A stretch of 64,000 nt of DNA, taken from NCBI GenBank assembly GCA_022448645.1, contig JAKVBZ010000017.1, forward strand, positions 1-64,000, read 5' to 3'. The translations under genes were made by a program, and so were the position numbers. The notes under the pieces are model-generated. The model worked only from the letters and a program-made list of their open reading frames with translations. It had not been told where the DNA came from and did no database searches. This document shows, in pieces, positions 38,822 through 48,121 of the stretch (position 1 is the first letter of the stretch; every line of letters starts with the position of its first letter). The DNA comes from Pirellulaceae bacterium. Lineage in GTDB: Bacteria; Planctomycetota; Planctomycetia; Pirellulales; Pirellulaceae.

Positions 38822-40783
38822 TTAACGTTCAGCCGTTACAACTTGATTCGCATCAGACCATGGCCTGACGTCGACCGGTGGCACGGATAGACTGCTGCCA
38901 TCTCGTTTTGCCTGTTTCAAAGCAGTAGCCTTTTCGCTGTCAAACCACCAAAGTGCGAAAACGTCATCCCATTCGTGGTACTTCAGTAACACGGTGTCTG
39001 GAGTGCCGAATTTATTCCAGTAAAGAATACGCTCGCACGGCAGGTACCAGTCCAGCACATAAGGATGTTCGTTAAAAATCAGTCCATCCATTTGTTGTAA
39101 TAGGGCATTTCGTTTTTCCAGGTCAAATTCCTTGTCATACTGATCGATCAAATCGTCTACATCGGGGTGGCTAAAGCCAATGAAATTGTTGCTGCCATTT
39201 TTGTCTGCCATGGAACTGTGCCAGTTCGAGCGCGGGTTGGGAAAAAGAATGGCTCCCCAAGCCATGCCGGCGAATTGAAATTTGCGGTCTTGAAGATTGT
39301 TCCAATGCGTCGCACCGTCCACGAACTGCAAATTGAGTTCAACGCCGATCTGCTTACATGCTTTTTGGTAGACAGTGTAGTATTTTTCCAATCCGTCGGT
39401 GCGATAGGACAGGTTCATTGTCAGTCGCTCACCATTACGGTGGAGGATGCCATCGGATCCACGTTCGGACCAACCAGCCTCGGTCAACAACTCCGAAGCC
39501 GTAGCCAGGTTGTAGTCCACCATCACGTTTTGAGGGTTTTCCGCGTCACTTCCTGGAAAATAAGATTTTAACGGGAAATATTCGTTATAGGCGAATTTTT
39601 CCAGCATCGTTTCTCGATCAAACGCATGCGCTAAAGCTTTGCGGACGCGCACATCGTCCAATGGTGAACCACGCAGGTTGTAGGCCTGTCCTTGAATTCC
39701 CTTGGGAAACTTCGTGTATACCTTCTGTCGCACCAGATGGCCTTGTTGAATGGCTTCCATTTGATCTAGTTCTTCGACCCACCATTTAGCAGTCATGACC
39801 GTTTGAAAGTCGAGTTCTCCCTTACAGACCTTGTCAAAGGCCAGGCGAGACTCGCGGACGACGACAAAGCGGATCTTGTCGAAATTGAACATGCCTTGAT
39901 TCGCTGTTTCGTCGGCTCCCCAGAAATCGCGGCGTCGAGTCAACGTAATGGATTCGTCGGTCTTGATATCCTTTGCATGAACGGTGTACGGACCTGTTCC
40001 TACGGTGTACTTGAAATTGTATTTGTCCAGGTACTCTTCGCCGGTCAACTGAGAAATCTCGTGTGCCGGCAAGATGATCATCCCGGAAATAGCAATGAAG
40101 TTTCGCCAGTCTTTTTCCTTGCACTTGACTTCCACCATGTACTTGGACAAGGCAACTGGCTCTTCTAAATTGTTTACGATCGACTCCTTCATCATCGGAG
40201 CCAGCAGGGTGTCGTCTGCAATCAAGCGATAGGTTGCAATCACGTCATTGGCCGTTACGGCTTTGCCATCGGACCAATGCGCTTTGGGGTTAATGCGAAA
40301 AGTGAACGTCATTTTGTCGTCCGACACCTTCCAATGACTGGCTAGGCCCGGCATGAATTCTAAGGTGCCTGGATGCATTCCCACGAGAGATTCGTAACAG
40401 AGGTCGCGGATTAAATAGTTCAGGAACGTATTGGATCGAATACCATACATCCGTAGGTTGTCGGGCCATTGGGGGATGGCCGATTGAATCGCGCCTCCTT
40501 TGACCGCGCTCGGATCGCCGACAGGCCCTGTATCAAGTGTCGTCCAGCTTTCACCGGTGAATTCAGGGCCTCCCAGTTCGGCAGAAATGCTGGGATCGCC
40601 ATCGGGAAATTCTAAGGTGACTTGTGGAGTATTCTTTCCGGGCGACGCGGCCGAATTCGTTGAATTGGAGTCAGTTTTGCCTGCTGGTTCACAACCGAAG
40701 AATGCGGCGCACGCCAACAGCAAGGTGGCAGGTGTGACGATGCGTGCTAGCCTGTGCCGCTCAGTAGAAATAGACATGGACAT
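38822..40783 (-). CDS. Peptide-binding lipoprotein of the ABC importer (SBP family 5, YejA-like)
   Basis: A 653-residue extracytoplasmic solute-binding protein. The reading frame extends to 40873, but the promoter at 40825-40852 lies inside that extension, so ATG 40783 is chosen. The N-terminus is a lipoprotein signal (LLLACAAFFGC) followed by a Ser/Thr/Asn linker. The SBP_bac_5 domain fills ~110-620 (LASHWKVSDDKMTFTFRINPKAHWSDG). The long YejA-like C-terminal lobe has NPRSNWHSS. It is first in the operon; the importer probably takes up peptides or peptide-like compounds. Confidence 0.92.
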   Translation of the reverse strand: MSMSISTERHRLARIVTPATLLLACAAFFGCEPAGKTDSNSTNSAASPGKNTPQVTLEFPDGDPSISAELGGPEFTGESWTTLDTGPVGDPSAVKGGAIQSAIPQWPDNLRMYGIRSNTFLNYLIRDLCYESLVGMHPGTLEFMPGLASHWKVSDDKMTFTFRINPKAHWSDGKAVTANDVIATYRLIADDTLLAPMMKESIVNNLEEPVALSKYMVEVKCKEKDWRNFIAISGMIILPAHEISQLTGEEYLDKYNFKYTVGTGPYTVHAKDIKTDESITLTRRRDFWGADETANQGMFNFDKIRFVVVRESRLAFDKVCKGELDFQTVMTAKWWVEELDQMEAIQQGHLVRQKVYTKFPKGIQGQAYNLRGSPLDDVRVRKALAHAFDRETMLEKFAYNEYFPLKSYFPGSDAENPQNVMVDYNLATASELLTEAGWSERGSDGILHRNGERLTMNLSYRTDGLEKYYTVYQKACKQIGVELNLQFVDGATHWNNLQDRKFQFAGMAWGAILFPNPRSNWHSSMADKNGSNNFIGFSHPDVDDLIDQYDKEFDLEKRNALLQQMDGLIFNEHPYVLDWYLPCERILYWNKFGTPDTVLLKYHEWDDVFALWWFDSEKATALKQAKRDGSSLSVPPVDVRPWSDANQVVTAER

Positions 40784-41109
40784 TGTCAGGAATTCTCCAA
40801 AAAACAGGGATTCTCTGACGAATGAGTATACGGTTACTACGGTCTGGAGCAATGCGAGTTCGGTTGTGGCCACCCCAGCATGTGAGCTGTTGATGGATTC
40901 GTATTTGAATGGGCGAAGTTCCCGCGGAGCCGAACACCAGCGAGGATTTCAGGTGGTTTTTGCTTCGCAGGAGCCTGGCCGTTCCGGCAAATCCGACTAA
41001 ATTCATCACCTCGTGCAGGACAAGGAGCGTTAAATCCAGGTGAAAAAATGGCGGTGGCAAAAGCAGCAGGCCAAGAATTAGACCAACCCGAATCCTGGAG
41101 AAAGGTCGA
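40784..41109. other. Promoter region of the Yej-like operon (326 nt)
   Basis: Upstream of the binding-protein gene and downstream of the protease gene, both on the minus strand. Apart from the promoter at 40825-40852 I see no feature. Confidence 0.4.
40825..40852 (-). promoter_or_regulatory. Sigma-70-type promoter for the Yej-like ABC operon
   Basis: On the minus strand TTGCTC (40852-40847), a 16-nt spacer, then TATACT (40830-40825). The predicted start is ~40818, giving a ~35-nt leader containing GGAG about 11 nt before the ATG at 40783. Confidence 0.55.
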
Positions 41110-42498
41110 TTATTTGTCGTTGCCTGAGAAATTGACCAAGCTGAGCATGGTTACCACCACTCCGATTAAGGCAAATAGTGTTTTGGCTTGCTGGAAGGGG
41201 GTGTGTCCCACCAGATCTTCCCACATAATTTCGTCTTGAAGGTGATGGTCAAGTTGGACTGGTGGGGTGGACGGCGAAGATGGATAGATGACCTCAGGAT
41301 AGGTTGCCCCAGGCGTCGGACGTTGTGCAGGTGCGGCATAAGAGCGAGCTGGTGAGACCTTCGGAGCGACCGTGCGATCCTGTCGAGGTTGGAGCTTCGC
41401 CCGACGTTTCGATGTGGTTTTCGGATCCAAGGATAGTTTAATGTTGTGTTGCTGGTTGGTTGTTTGCTCTTGAGGCTTGGGGCGGCATGCGATCGAGGCG
41501 ACACATTTCGGGCGGGTTTGGCTTGGCTTGGCTGAGGCAGTGTCTGCAATCATGACTTTGTCTGGCGTTCCCAAATCGGGCCAAGCCGTCAATAGAAACT
41601 GCTGGACTCGTCCGGCATAGCTCCCGGAAGTAGTACCTCGTCCCGCACCAAACAGCACGCCCGCCAATTCTCCCTGATGATTAAAAATGGGACCCCCTGA
41701 ATCACCTTGTCGAGCTTGAACTGACACTTCGACCATTTCGTAAGGAAAATTTGCACCCGGTGCCAGATACTGTGTGCACTTTCCCTCGGCGCTGCGATAG
41801 TTGCCCGCACCGTAACCAGCGATCGTTAGAGCGTCACCCGGTTGGGGAGCGGTTGTGGCAATTCCAACTGGTTCCACGTTTCCAGGATTCCAAACGACAA
41901 GTGCGGCCAAGTCCCAGTGCCGGTCCATTCGGATGACACGGGCAGCCGTTTGAAACCCGTTCGGGAAGGTGACGGTTACATGTTGAGGTGCATCGCGCAC
42001 GACGTGCCAATTGGTGACGACTAATGCATAGTCGTCGCGGACGTCGACGAGTGTTCCCGACCCCAAGCTCGAACCATGACTATCGTTGGCTTGGACACGC
42101 ACTACGGCTGGGTGGGCTGTCTGCCGTCGTGGGGCGGCCATGAGTGGTATCGGCAGCCGTTGGGGACGTTGCGAACCATTTGAGGATGTTGTGGTGGTTG
42201 CTGGTTGGGAGAGAGTTCTTTGGCCGGCAGAAGAGTCGCTGCGCGCTTTCCATTGCGCCTGAGCTTGTGGCGTCGCCACGATCAGGGCAACCAGCGCAAT
42301 CAGGATAGACGATCCTCGGCGAAACGCCCCACAAGTGTCTTGTCGCGATGGGATCTGTGGAAAAGTAGCCAATACCGTTCCTCGTGTTCGCTGGCAGAAG
42401 CATCTCAAAACAGAATTTGTAGAAGCCTCTTGCTTCGCCACCGACAAGGTCGGGCATCGTGCCTGATCATGGTTATCGCCCCAAGCGTGGGATTTCAT
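41110..42498 (-). CDS. Trypsin-like serine protease with C-terminal membrane anchor
   Basis: A secreted S1-family protease. A hydrophobic signal (SSILIALVALIVATPQAQA) precedes a Ser/Thr-rich linker. The catalytic domain shows His in VVTNWHVV, Asp in DRHWDLAAL and Ser in RQGDSGGPIF. A long Pro/Lys/Arg-rich region follows, and a final hydrophobic helix (LFALIGVVVTMLSLVNF) probably anchors it. There is no PDZ domain, so it is not DegP-like. ATG 42498 would leave ~65 residues before the signal. A TTG giving LATFPQIPSRQ would be shorter and is quite plausible. The start is uncertain; the family is not. Confidence 0.82.
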   Translation of the reverse strand: MKSHAWGDNHDQARCPTLSVAKQEASTNSVLRCFCQRTRGTVLATFPQIPSRQDTCGAFRRGSSILIALVALIVATPQAQAQWKARSDSSAGQRTLSQPATTTTSSNGSQRPQRLPIPLMAAPRRQTAHPAVVRVQANDSHGSSLGSGTLVDVRDDYALVVTNWHVVRDAPQHVTVTFPNGFQTAARVIRMDRHWDLAALVVWNPGNVEPVGIATTAPQPGDALTIAGYGAGNYRSAEGKCTQYLAPGANFPYEMVEVSVQARQGDSGGPIFNHQGELAGVLFGAGRGTTSGSYAGRVQQFLLTAWPDLGTPDKVMIADTASAKPSQTRPKCVASIACRPKPQEQTTNQQHNIKLSLDPKTTSKRRAKLQPRQDRTVAPKVSPARSYAAPAQRPTPGATYPEVIYPSSPSTPPVQLDHHLQDEIMWEDLVGHTPFQQAKTLFALIGVVVTMLSLVNFSGNDK

Positions 42499-42760
42499 GA
42501 ACGAAACGGCGGCCACCAGCAGTGTCTACGTGACGGAAAAGGATGACGGGATGGTCAAGATTGGAAAAACCGTTCAGATGCCACTCGAGATTGAGCGCTA
42601 CGTGCCCTGGATGATGATGCCCAGCTCACATTTATTTAAGAAGTTGAGCGGTTTTCGCCGTCCGGTTTGTTGACCGATCATTGTTGAAGCTACTTCGAGA
42701 AGAATACAAGGACTCCTCAGAAGGGGCCCGCAAGCCGGCAGAATAAACATTTAAGTTAAG

Positions 42761-42834
42761 TGGGCGCGACAGAATTCGAATCTGTGACCTCCACGATGTC
42801 AACGTGGCGCTCTAACCAACTGAGCTACGCGCCC
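42761..42834 (-). tRNA. tRNA-Val (GAC anticodon)
   Basis: Read on the minus strand: acceptor GGGCGCG/CGCGCCC, D-arm GCTC...GAGC, anticodon stem CCACG/CGTGG with loop TTGACAT (anticodon GAC), variable AGGTC, and T-arm ACAGA-TTCGAAT-TCTGT. The discriminator is A and CCA is not encoded. All four stems pair without mismatch, so it looks functional. Confidence 0.95.
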
Positions 42835-42864
42835 GATTTATCGTCTAACCAGTCTAAGCCGGTT

Positions 42865-42891
42865 TTGAAAAATCTGGTACTATTTTATACT
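42865..42891 (+). promoter_or_regulatory. Possible promoter for thrS
   Basis: TTGAAA (42865-42870) and TATACT (42886-42891) with a short 15-nt spacer, about 70 nt before the thrS ATG. It lies in the divergent region shared with tRNA-Val. Confidence 0.4.
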
Positions 42892-42961
42892 TTACGCCCG
42901 GCTTCGCAAGAAGCCCGTAAGTCTACTTCGAGCCGACAGAGAATCGAATTCGCGGAGAATC

Positions 42962-44962
42962 ATGGCCAAAGTCAAATTGCCTGATGGCAAACAATTAGAG
43001 ATTGTCGATCCAGCTACGATCCAGAATGTGGCGGAAACAATTGGCCCGGGTCTTGCCAAGGCGGCTGTTGCCGGGGAGGTGGACGGACAGGTCGTAGGGC
43101 TTGATTACAAACTTCCTAGTGATGAAGAGGTTAAACTACGGATTCTCACCAAGAAGGACCCGGAAGCGCTGGCTATCATGCGGCACTCATGTGCCCACGT
43201 GATGGCCCGGGCCGTCATGCGACTGTTCGATGGAGTTCAACTGGCTTTTGGTCCCACCATCGAAGGTGGTTTTTATTACGATTTCGAATTGGAGCACGCG
43301 CTCACCGAAGATGATTTTTCCGCGATTGAAGCGGAAATGCAAAAGATTATCAAGCTGGACGAGCCTTTCGAGCGGATCGAACAGCCGCGAGATGAAGCGT
43401 TGACGATTTGTCGCGACTTGGGACAGGAGTTGAAGGTTGAGCATATTCAGGATGGATTGGCCGATCACGAGGACCTCTCCTTCTATCGTCAGGGTGAGTT
43501 TATCGATTTGTGTCGTGGTCCACACATTCGAAACCCCAAGCTGATCGGTGCCTATAAAATGCTCTCCGTGGCTGGGGCCTACTGGAAAGGCGACGCATCG
43601 CGACAACAGCTTCAGCGACTTTATGCCACCGCTTTTTTTGATAAAAAAGAATTGACAAAACATCTCCAACGGATCGAAGAGGCGAAGCGGCGAGATCATC
43701 GGGTTTTGGGAAAACAGCTTGAACTATTCACCATCAATCCGTTGGTGGGGTCTGGGCTCATTCTTTGGCTTCCCAAAGGAGCCATCATTCGAGGTACTTT
43801 GGAAAGTTTTGTGAAAGACGAACTCGTAAGGCGAGGATACCAGTCGGTGTATACGCCTGTTATCGGCCGTGTGGATCTGTATGAGATCTCGGGGCACTAT
43901 CCTTACTACGCTGACAGTCAATTTGCTCCCATTCAAATGGAGCAGGATGAGCGGTATTTATTGCGTCCTATGAACTGTCCACATCATATTATGGTGTACC
44001 AGTCAAAACCTCGCAGTTACCGCGACCTACCGTTGCGGTTTGCCGAGTTTGGTACGGTTCACCGTTACGAGAAGTCGGGTGAACTGTCGGGCATGACTCG
44101 TGTCCGTGGCTTTACTCAGGATGACGCACATATTTTTTGCACCGAGGATCAGGTCGCCGGTGAATTTCGTGGCTGTATAGAAATGACGCAGTTTGTGTTG
44201 CGTTCGCTTGGTTTGGACGATTACCGTGTGCGGCTCGGATTTCGCAATCCTAAAAGTGACAAATATGTTGGAAGTCAGGAAAGCTGGGACCGAGCCCAAC
44301 AGGCATTGGTTGAGGTTTGTGAGAGCCTGAATATTGAAGCGCAACCCGAGGAAGGTGAAGCTGCGTTTTATGGACCGAAAGCAGATTTCGTGGTAACCGA
44401 TTGCATCGGGCGTGAGTGGCAACTGGGAACCGTACAGCTTGACTATAACTTGCCCAGCAAAGAACGTTTCGACTTGGAGTACATCGGTGCCGACAACCAG
44501 CCACACCGCCCTGTGATGATTCATCGAGCCCCTTTGGGCTCAATGGAACGGTTCATCGGTGTACTGATTGAACATTTTGCAGGCGCGTTCCCGCTCTGGT
44601 TGGCTCCAGAACAAGCCAGGGTGCTTACGGTGAGTGAGAAGTCCGAGGAATATGCCAGGCGAGTGCAGCAGGAATTGACTGCTGCTGGATTGCGTGTCGA
44701 GGGAGACTATCGAGCGGAAAAACTTGGGGCGAAAATTCGTACTGCTGAGTTGGAAAAGGTACCCTATATGTTCGTCATCGGTGAGAAAGACCAAAATGCA
44801 CAGACCGTTTCTCTGCGGGATCGAATTGACAAGGATTTGGGGGCCATGCCGGTGGCTGATGCCATTTCCCGACTACAGTCAGAGATTTCCGAGCGTACGG
44901 TCCGGCAAACCTTTGGAGGATCTGCCGGGCTGGGGGAATTGAACGGAAGAAATGAATATTGA
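42962..44962 (+). CDS. thrS: Threonyl-tRNA synthetase
   Basis: A 666-residue class II synthetase charging tRNA-Thr. Domain order is normal: TGS (~1-62), the editing domain with HSCAH (~75) and DLCRGPH (~184), the catalytic core with [10 protein letters not shown], the [22 protein letters not shown] motif 2 and [24 protein letters not shown] motif 3, then the anticodon-binding domain (~555-650). The zinc Cys/His and editing residues are present, so it should be fully active. It precedes infC, an arrangement common in bacteria. Confidence 0.97.
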   Translation: MAKVKLPDGKQLEIVDPATIQNVAETIGPGLAKAAVAGEVDGQVVGLDYKLPSDEEVKLRILTKKDPEALAIMRHSCAHVMARAVMRLFDGVQLAFGPTIEGGFYYDFELEHALTEDDFSAIEAEMQKIIKLDEPFERIEQPRDEALTICRDLGQELKVEHIQDGLADHEDLSFYRQGEFIDLCRGPHIRNPKLIGAYKMLSVAGAYWKGDASRQQLQRLYATAFFDKKELTKHLQRIEEAKRRDHRVLGKQLELFTINPLVGSGLILWLPKGAIIRGTLESFVKDELVRRGYQSVYTPVIGRVDLYEISGHYPYYADSQFAPIQMEQDERYLLRPMNCPHHIMVYQSKPRSYRDLPLRFAEFGTVHRYEKSGELSGMTRVRGFTQDDAHIFCTEDQVAGEFRGCIEMTQFVLRSLGLDDYRVRLGFRNPKSDKYVGSQESWDRAQQALVEVCESLNIEAQPEEGEAAFYGPKADFVVTDCIGREWQLGTVQLDYNLPSKERFDLEYIGADNQPHRPVMIHRAPLGSMERFIGVLIEHFAGAFPLWLAPEQARVLTVSEKSEEYARRVQQELTAAGLRVEGDYRAEKLGAKIRTAELEKVPYMFVIGEKDQNAQTVSLRDRIDKDLGAMPVADAISRLQSEISERTVRQTFGGSAGLGELNGRNEY

Positions 44963-45161
44963 ACCGCCAAAGTCCCTCGATTCGAAGGATTTCTTCGATG
45001 TTATCGAAAATTCAGGTTACGTCTGCTTGACGAACAGCATTTTGTCTGGAAATATTTACAAATAAGATTATTTTGTCTTTTTCTCCTGTGCACCCGTTTG
45101 GCGGGCTTGTGTCGTCACGGTAACGGGCTGTATGCGGGATTGGTTCTGTTAGAAAAGGGTT

Positions 45162-45671
45162 TTGGCCATCGCGAAAGTTCAGGTGAGGATCAACGACCAA
45201 ATCCGAGTTCCGCGGATTCGAGTTGTTGCCGAAGACGGTTCACAGTTGGGAGTCATTGCCACTGAAGATGCATTGACTCGATCTAAAGATGTTGGTTTGG
45301 ATCTTGTCGAGGTTGCTCCGAATGAAGATCCTCCGGTTTGCCGGATTATGGATTACGGCAAATACAAGTACCAACGTAGCAAGAAGCATAGCAAGGGACA
45401 GGTACACCACACCCGCACGAAGGAAATTCGTTTGCGCCCCAAAACGGGTGAACATGACATAAATTTTAAGGTGAATCAGGCGATCCAGTTCTTAAAGCAC
45501 CGTGACAAAGTTCAAGTCTCAGTGGTGTTTCGCGGGCGAGAAATAGCCCACGTTGAGGAAGGGCGTCGTGTCATGGAATCTGTTGTCGAAGGTTTGATGG
45601 AACATGGGAAAATCGAGATTGCTCCGGCCCAGCAAGGACGCCGTATCGTTTGTACCATAGCTCCTAGATAA
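45162..45671 (+). CDS. infC: Translation initiation factor IF-3 (TTG start)
   Basis: A 169-residue IF-3: N-terminal domain ([39 protein letters not shown]), a basic linker, and the C-terminal domain ([23 protein letters not shown]). There is no in-frame ATG before the conserved N-terminus. TTG 45162 has AAAAGGG 3-5 nt upstream and is the likely start. Rare start codons are a known autoregulatory device for infC because IF-3 discriminates against them (AUU in E. coli). Confidence 0.95.
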   Translation: MAIAKVQVRINDQIRVPRIRVVAEDGSQLGVIATEDALTRSKDVGLDLVEVAPNEDPPVCRIMDYGKYKYQRSKKHSKGQVHHTRTKEIRLRPKTGEHDINFKVNQAIQFLKHRDKVQVSVVFRGREIAHVEEGRRVMESVVEGLMEHGKIEIAPAQQGRRIVCTIAPR

Positions 45672-46120
45672 TCACTGAGACTCTTCGTCCCGTTCCGAAT
45701 TGCACCCAGGCAATAATGGTTTTCCTTGCGCCATGCGCATGGCTAGTGCCATCGAATTTCGTTCGACGCTGAGTGCATCTTGTGAGAGCTTGTTGGCGTA
45801 CTCTTGAACCTTCACAACCGATTAAGCCAAGGGCGATTTGGGACGATTGTTCGCCATTAAATTCAATCCATTCGTTGGGTTACCTATGCCAACTCGTGTG
45901 CCATCGTTCGGTTTTACACTGGAAAATGTATTTTCGGTATGTATTTCTGTTTCGGAACTTTTGAATAGAAGGTTTCCATTTCTCTGACCTGATGCCAAAT
46001 CCGTATCTCAGGTAGGTGCGGAAACATTGCTGCGAGCTTCGTGTCCGTTTGCCGTGGGCGTGAGACGTTCTATCGGCTTGGAGAGTCCAGCTGATTCCCA
46101 CGGTTGGAGCTGATCAAAGA
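45672..46120. other. Intergenic region between convergent infC and apt (449 nt)
   Basis: Holds a 14-bp perfect palindrome (GCCATGCGCATGGC, 45730-45743) about 60 nt past infC. Otherwise there is no coding frame with a ribosome site and no recognised RNA. Confidence 0.35.
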
Positions 46121-46654
46121 TCAGTCGTATTGGATCAGGCTGAACACCGGATGTGGCGCCACCATATCCGCCCCCTGTAGTTCTTTCAGTTCGATCAAGA
46201 AGGCGCATCCAGCGATGTCAGCACCGGCCTTTTCCAGTAGCTTGCAGCAAGCTTGGACGGTTCCACCTGTGGCCAGTAAATCGTCTATAACGAGTACCCT
46301 TTGACCGGGTTTCACTCCGTCGATGTGGATTTCAAGTGTATCCTCGCCATATTCCAACTCGTAATGGAATGCGTGTGTGTCAAAAGGCAGCTTGTGGGGT
46401 TTGCGAATAGGTACGAAGCTCGCCTCCAATTCGATCGCAAGTGGAGCGGCAAAGATAAATCCTCTGGCTTCGGCCGCCACAATCACGTCGATGGATTCGT
46501 TACGGTAGTGGTTGGCAAACAGGCGAATTGACTCGCGAAATACCTCTGGGGCTGCTAACAGCGGGGTGATGTCGCGAAAAAGAATTCCCGGCTTAGGAAA
46601 GTCCGGAATGTCACGAATGTAGTGTGTTAAATCCATGTCGACCGTGGTACCCAT
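46121..46654 (-). CDS. apt: Adenine phosphoribosyltransferase
   Basis: A 177-residue purine-salvage enzyme converting adenine and PRPP to AMP. The frame extends to 46876, but only from ATG 46654 ([28 protein letters not shown]) does it match the family; GGAGGAG lies ~10 nt upstream. The PRPP loop [17 protein letters not shown] and the EARGFIF motif are intact. It lies 108 nt downstream of the sigma-factor gene on the same strand. Confidence 0.94.
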   Translation of the reverse strand: MGTTVDMDLTHYIRDIPDFPKPGILFRDITPLLAAPEVFRESIRLFANHYRNESIDVIVAAEARGFIFAAPLAIELEASFVPIRKPHKLPFDTHAFHYELEYGEDTLEIHIDGVKPGQRVLVIDDLLATGGTVQACCKLLEKAGADIAGCAFLIELKELQGADMVAPHPVFSLIQYD

Positions 46655-46761
46655 GATTCCGTACTCCTCCGAATTGTTCGGAGAGAGTATATCGTCTTGG
46701 TGGACGCTGCGAAAGCGGGTGGAATCGTGGATGTCAGTTCCCAGGCTGTGAGACCAGGCAA

Positions 46762-47634
46762 CTAGTGTCGAAACTGGTGCAGATTGATTTGACGTTCGTG
46801 AGGGTCCTTCAGTCCGTGGGCCAATTTTCCAAGAGCTTCGGTTTCGATCTGGCGGACTCGTTCGCGGGTGAGACAAAGTTCTTCGCCAATCTCTTTGAGA
46901 GTCCGCGGTTCCATGTTGTCCAAACCGAATCTCATGCGAAGGACGGTCGCTTCGCGCTGGTCCATGGTTTCCAGCATTTCTCGGACATGTCGCAGTGCGT
47001 CATGTTCTAGCAGTTCGTCTTCGGGCGTCTTCATTCGCTCGTCTTCGATCATTTCTCCTAATGACCAGCCGGCATCTGCCTGATCTGTCTGAGGCGTCGA
47101 GTTGTAGATCTTGATTGCCTTTTTGATGATTGGCAGTTTCTTTTTGGCGAGGCCCAGGACTCGCGCGATCTCCTCTGGTGTTGGTGTGCGCCCCAGTTCT
47201 TCGGTCAGACGTGCGTTGGCGCGACGCCATTTGGACAATAGTTCTACCATGTAGGCGGGAATGCGGATCGTTTTCGCAGAATTGATCAAAGCTCGTTTGA
47301 TCGATTGTTTGATCCAGTAACTGGCGTATGTGCTGAAGCGAGTTCCCATGGCTGGGTCGAAGCCTTCAACAGCCCGTAATAGCCCTAAATTGCCTTCTTC
47401 GATCAAGTCTTGTAGGACTAAACCTTTGCCCGTGTAACCGCGGGCGATGTTGACCACGAGGCGCAAGTTTGCCCGCACCATTCGGTCACGAGCTCGTACG
47501 TCGCCATCCGCAATCGCAGCCGCTAACTCTCGCTCATCTTGCGCGGTCAGGAGTGCCGTTTCGTTGATTTCACGCAGATACGTTTCCAGCGGCGTCTGCA
47601 CGGAAGGACCACTTTTTTTTCGTTGTTTTTGCAT
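46762..47634 (-). CDS. RNA polymerase sigma-70 family factor (RpoD-like)
   Basis: A 290-residue sigma factor with regions 1.2 ([16 protein letters not shown]), 2 ([54 protein letters not shown]), 3 and 4 ([20 protein letters not shown]). It has no region 1.1 and no long non-conserved insert, so it is shorter than a housekeeping RpoD. A group 2 (alternative, RpoD-like) role is likely, though a compact primary sigma cannot be excluded from this window. Confidence 0.88.
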   Translation of the reverse strand: MQKQRKKSGPSVQTPLETYLREINETALLTAQDERELAAAIADGDVRARDRMVRANLRLVVNIARGYTGKGLVLQDLIEEGNLGLLRAVEGFDPAMGTRFSTYASYWIKQSIKRALINSAKTIRIPAYMVELLSKWRRANARLTEELGRTPTPEEIARVLGLAKKKLPIIKKAIKIYNSTPQTDQADAGWSLGEMIEDERMKTPEDELLEHDALRHVREMLETMDQREATVLRMRFGLDNMEPRTLKEIGEELCLTRERVRQIETEALGKLAHGLKDPHERQINLHQFRH

Positions 47635-48121
47635 CGGCTACTATGTCAACACGGGGAAAAATACGGAGATGACGTCCTTGATCGACGATAGGGAAGCAGG
47701 TTATCCCCCCAAGCTCTCCCTTGGCTAGATTTCTCTATCGACCATGATAGCTAGCGTGCTGCAGCAGTACGTGCAACTGGGGAAGTAAGAGGGATGTAAT
47801 TGCGTTAATGCCAGTGCGGAAAAAACGGGTTGGCTCGAAAGCCCTACCAACAGGTTCCTACTGTATTGCGCATGCGGTATGGGAGAACAACCGACAAGCC
47901 ATTCATTGACTGTCGTATGGCTTAGATTGGTGATGCGAAATTTGACGATAGTCGTCGTTGAGATACAAGGAACGGATACAGGGAAATCCGTTCTGTGGCG
48001 TAGAAGCGGCTCCAATCCTAGGTACGACGGCCTTTTCAGGCCGTCGTACATTTTTCTGTCAGATGCCGAAACTCACGTTTTCGCCTAGACAGTGAGCTTC
48101 TCAGCGGCATGGTACCTGCTG
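47635..48121. other. Intergenic region with plus-strand hairpins (487 nt)
   Basis: Between the sigma-factor start and the rpsA stop, both genes on the minus strand. Three consecutive plus-strand hairpins occur: 47944-47956 (GACGA/TCGTC), 47969-47994 (9 bp including one G-U) and 48022-48049 (11 bp perfect), the last with a T-run. I see no protein-coding frame with a ribosome site. Confidence 0.45.
48022..48055 (+). terminator. Rho-independent terminator, plus strand
   Basis: An 11-bp perfect stem GTACGACGGCC/GGCCGTCGTAC, 6-nt loop TTTTCA, then A and TTTTT. The T-run is only on the plus-strand side, although both flanking genes run on the minus strand. Confidence 0.65.

Noticed and set aside
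46655..46876. N-terminal extension of adenine phosphoribosyltransferase
   Set aside because: The first 74 codons have no family similarity and the ATG at 46654 has its own ribosome site.
48022..48049. Terminator of rpsA
   Set aside because: On the rpsA strand the hairpin is preceded by A and not followed by a U-tract, so its intrinsic-terminator polarity is plus strand.
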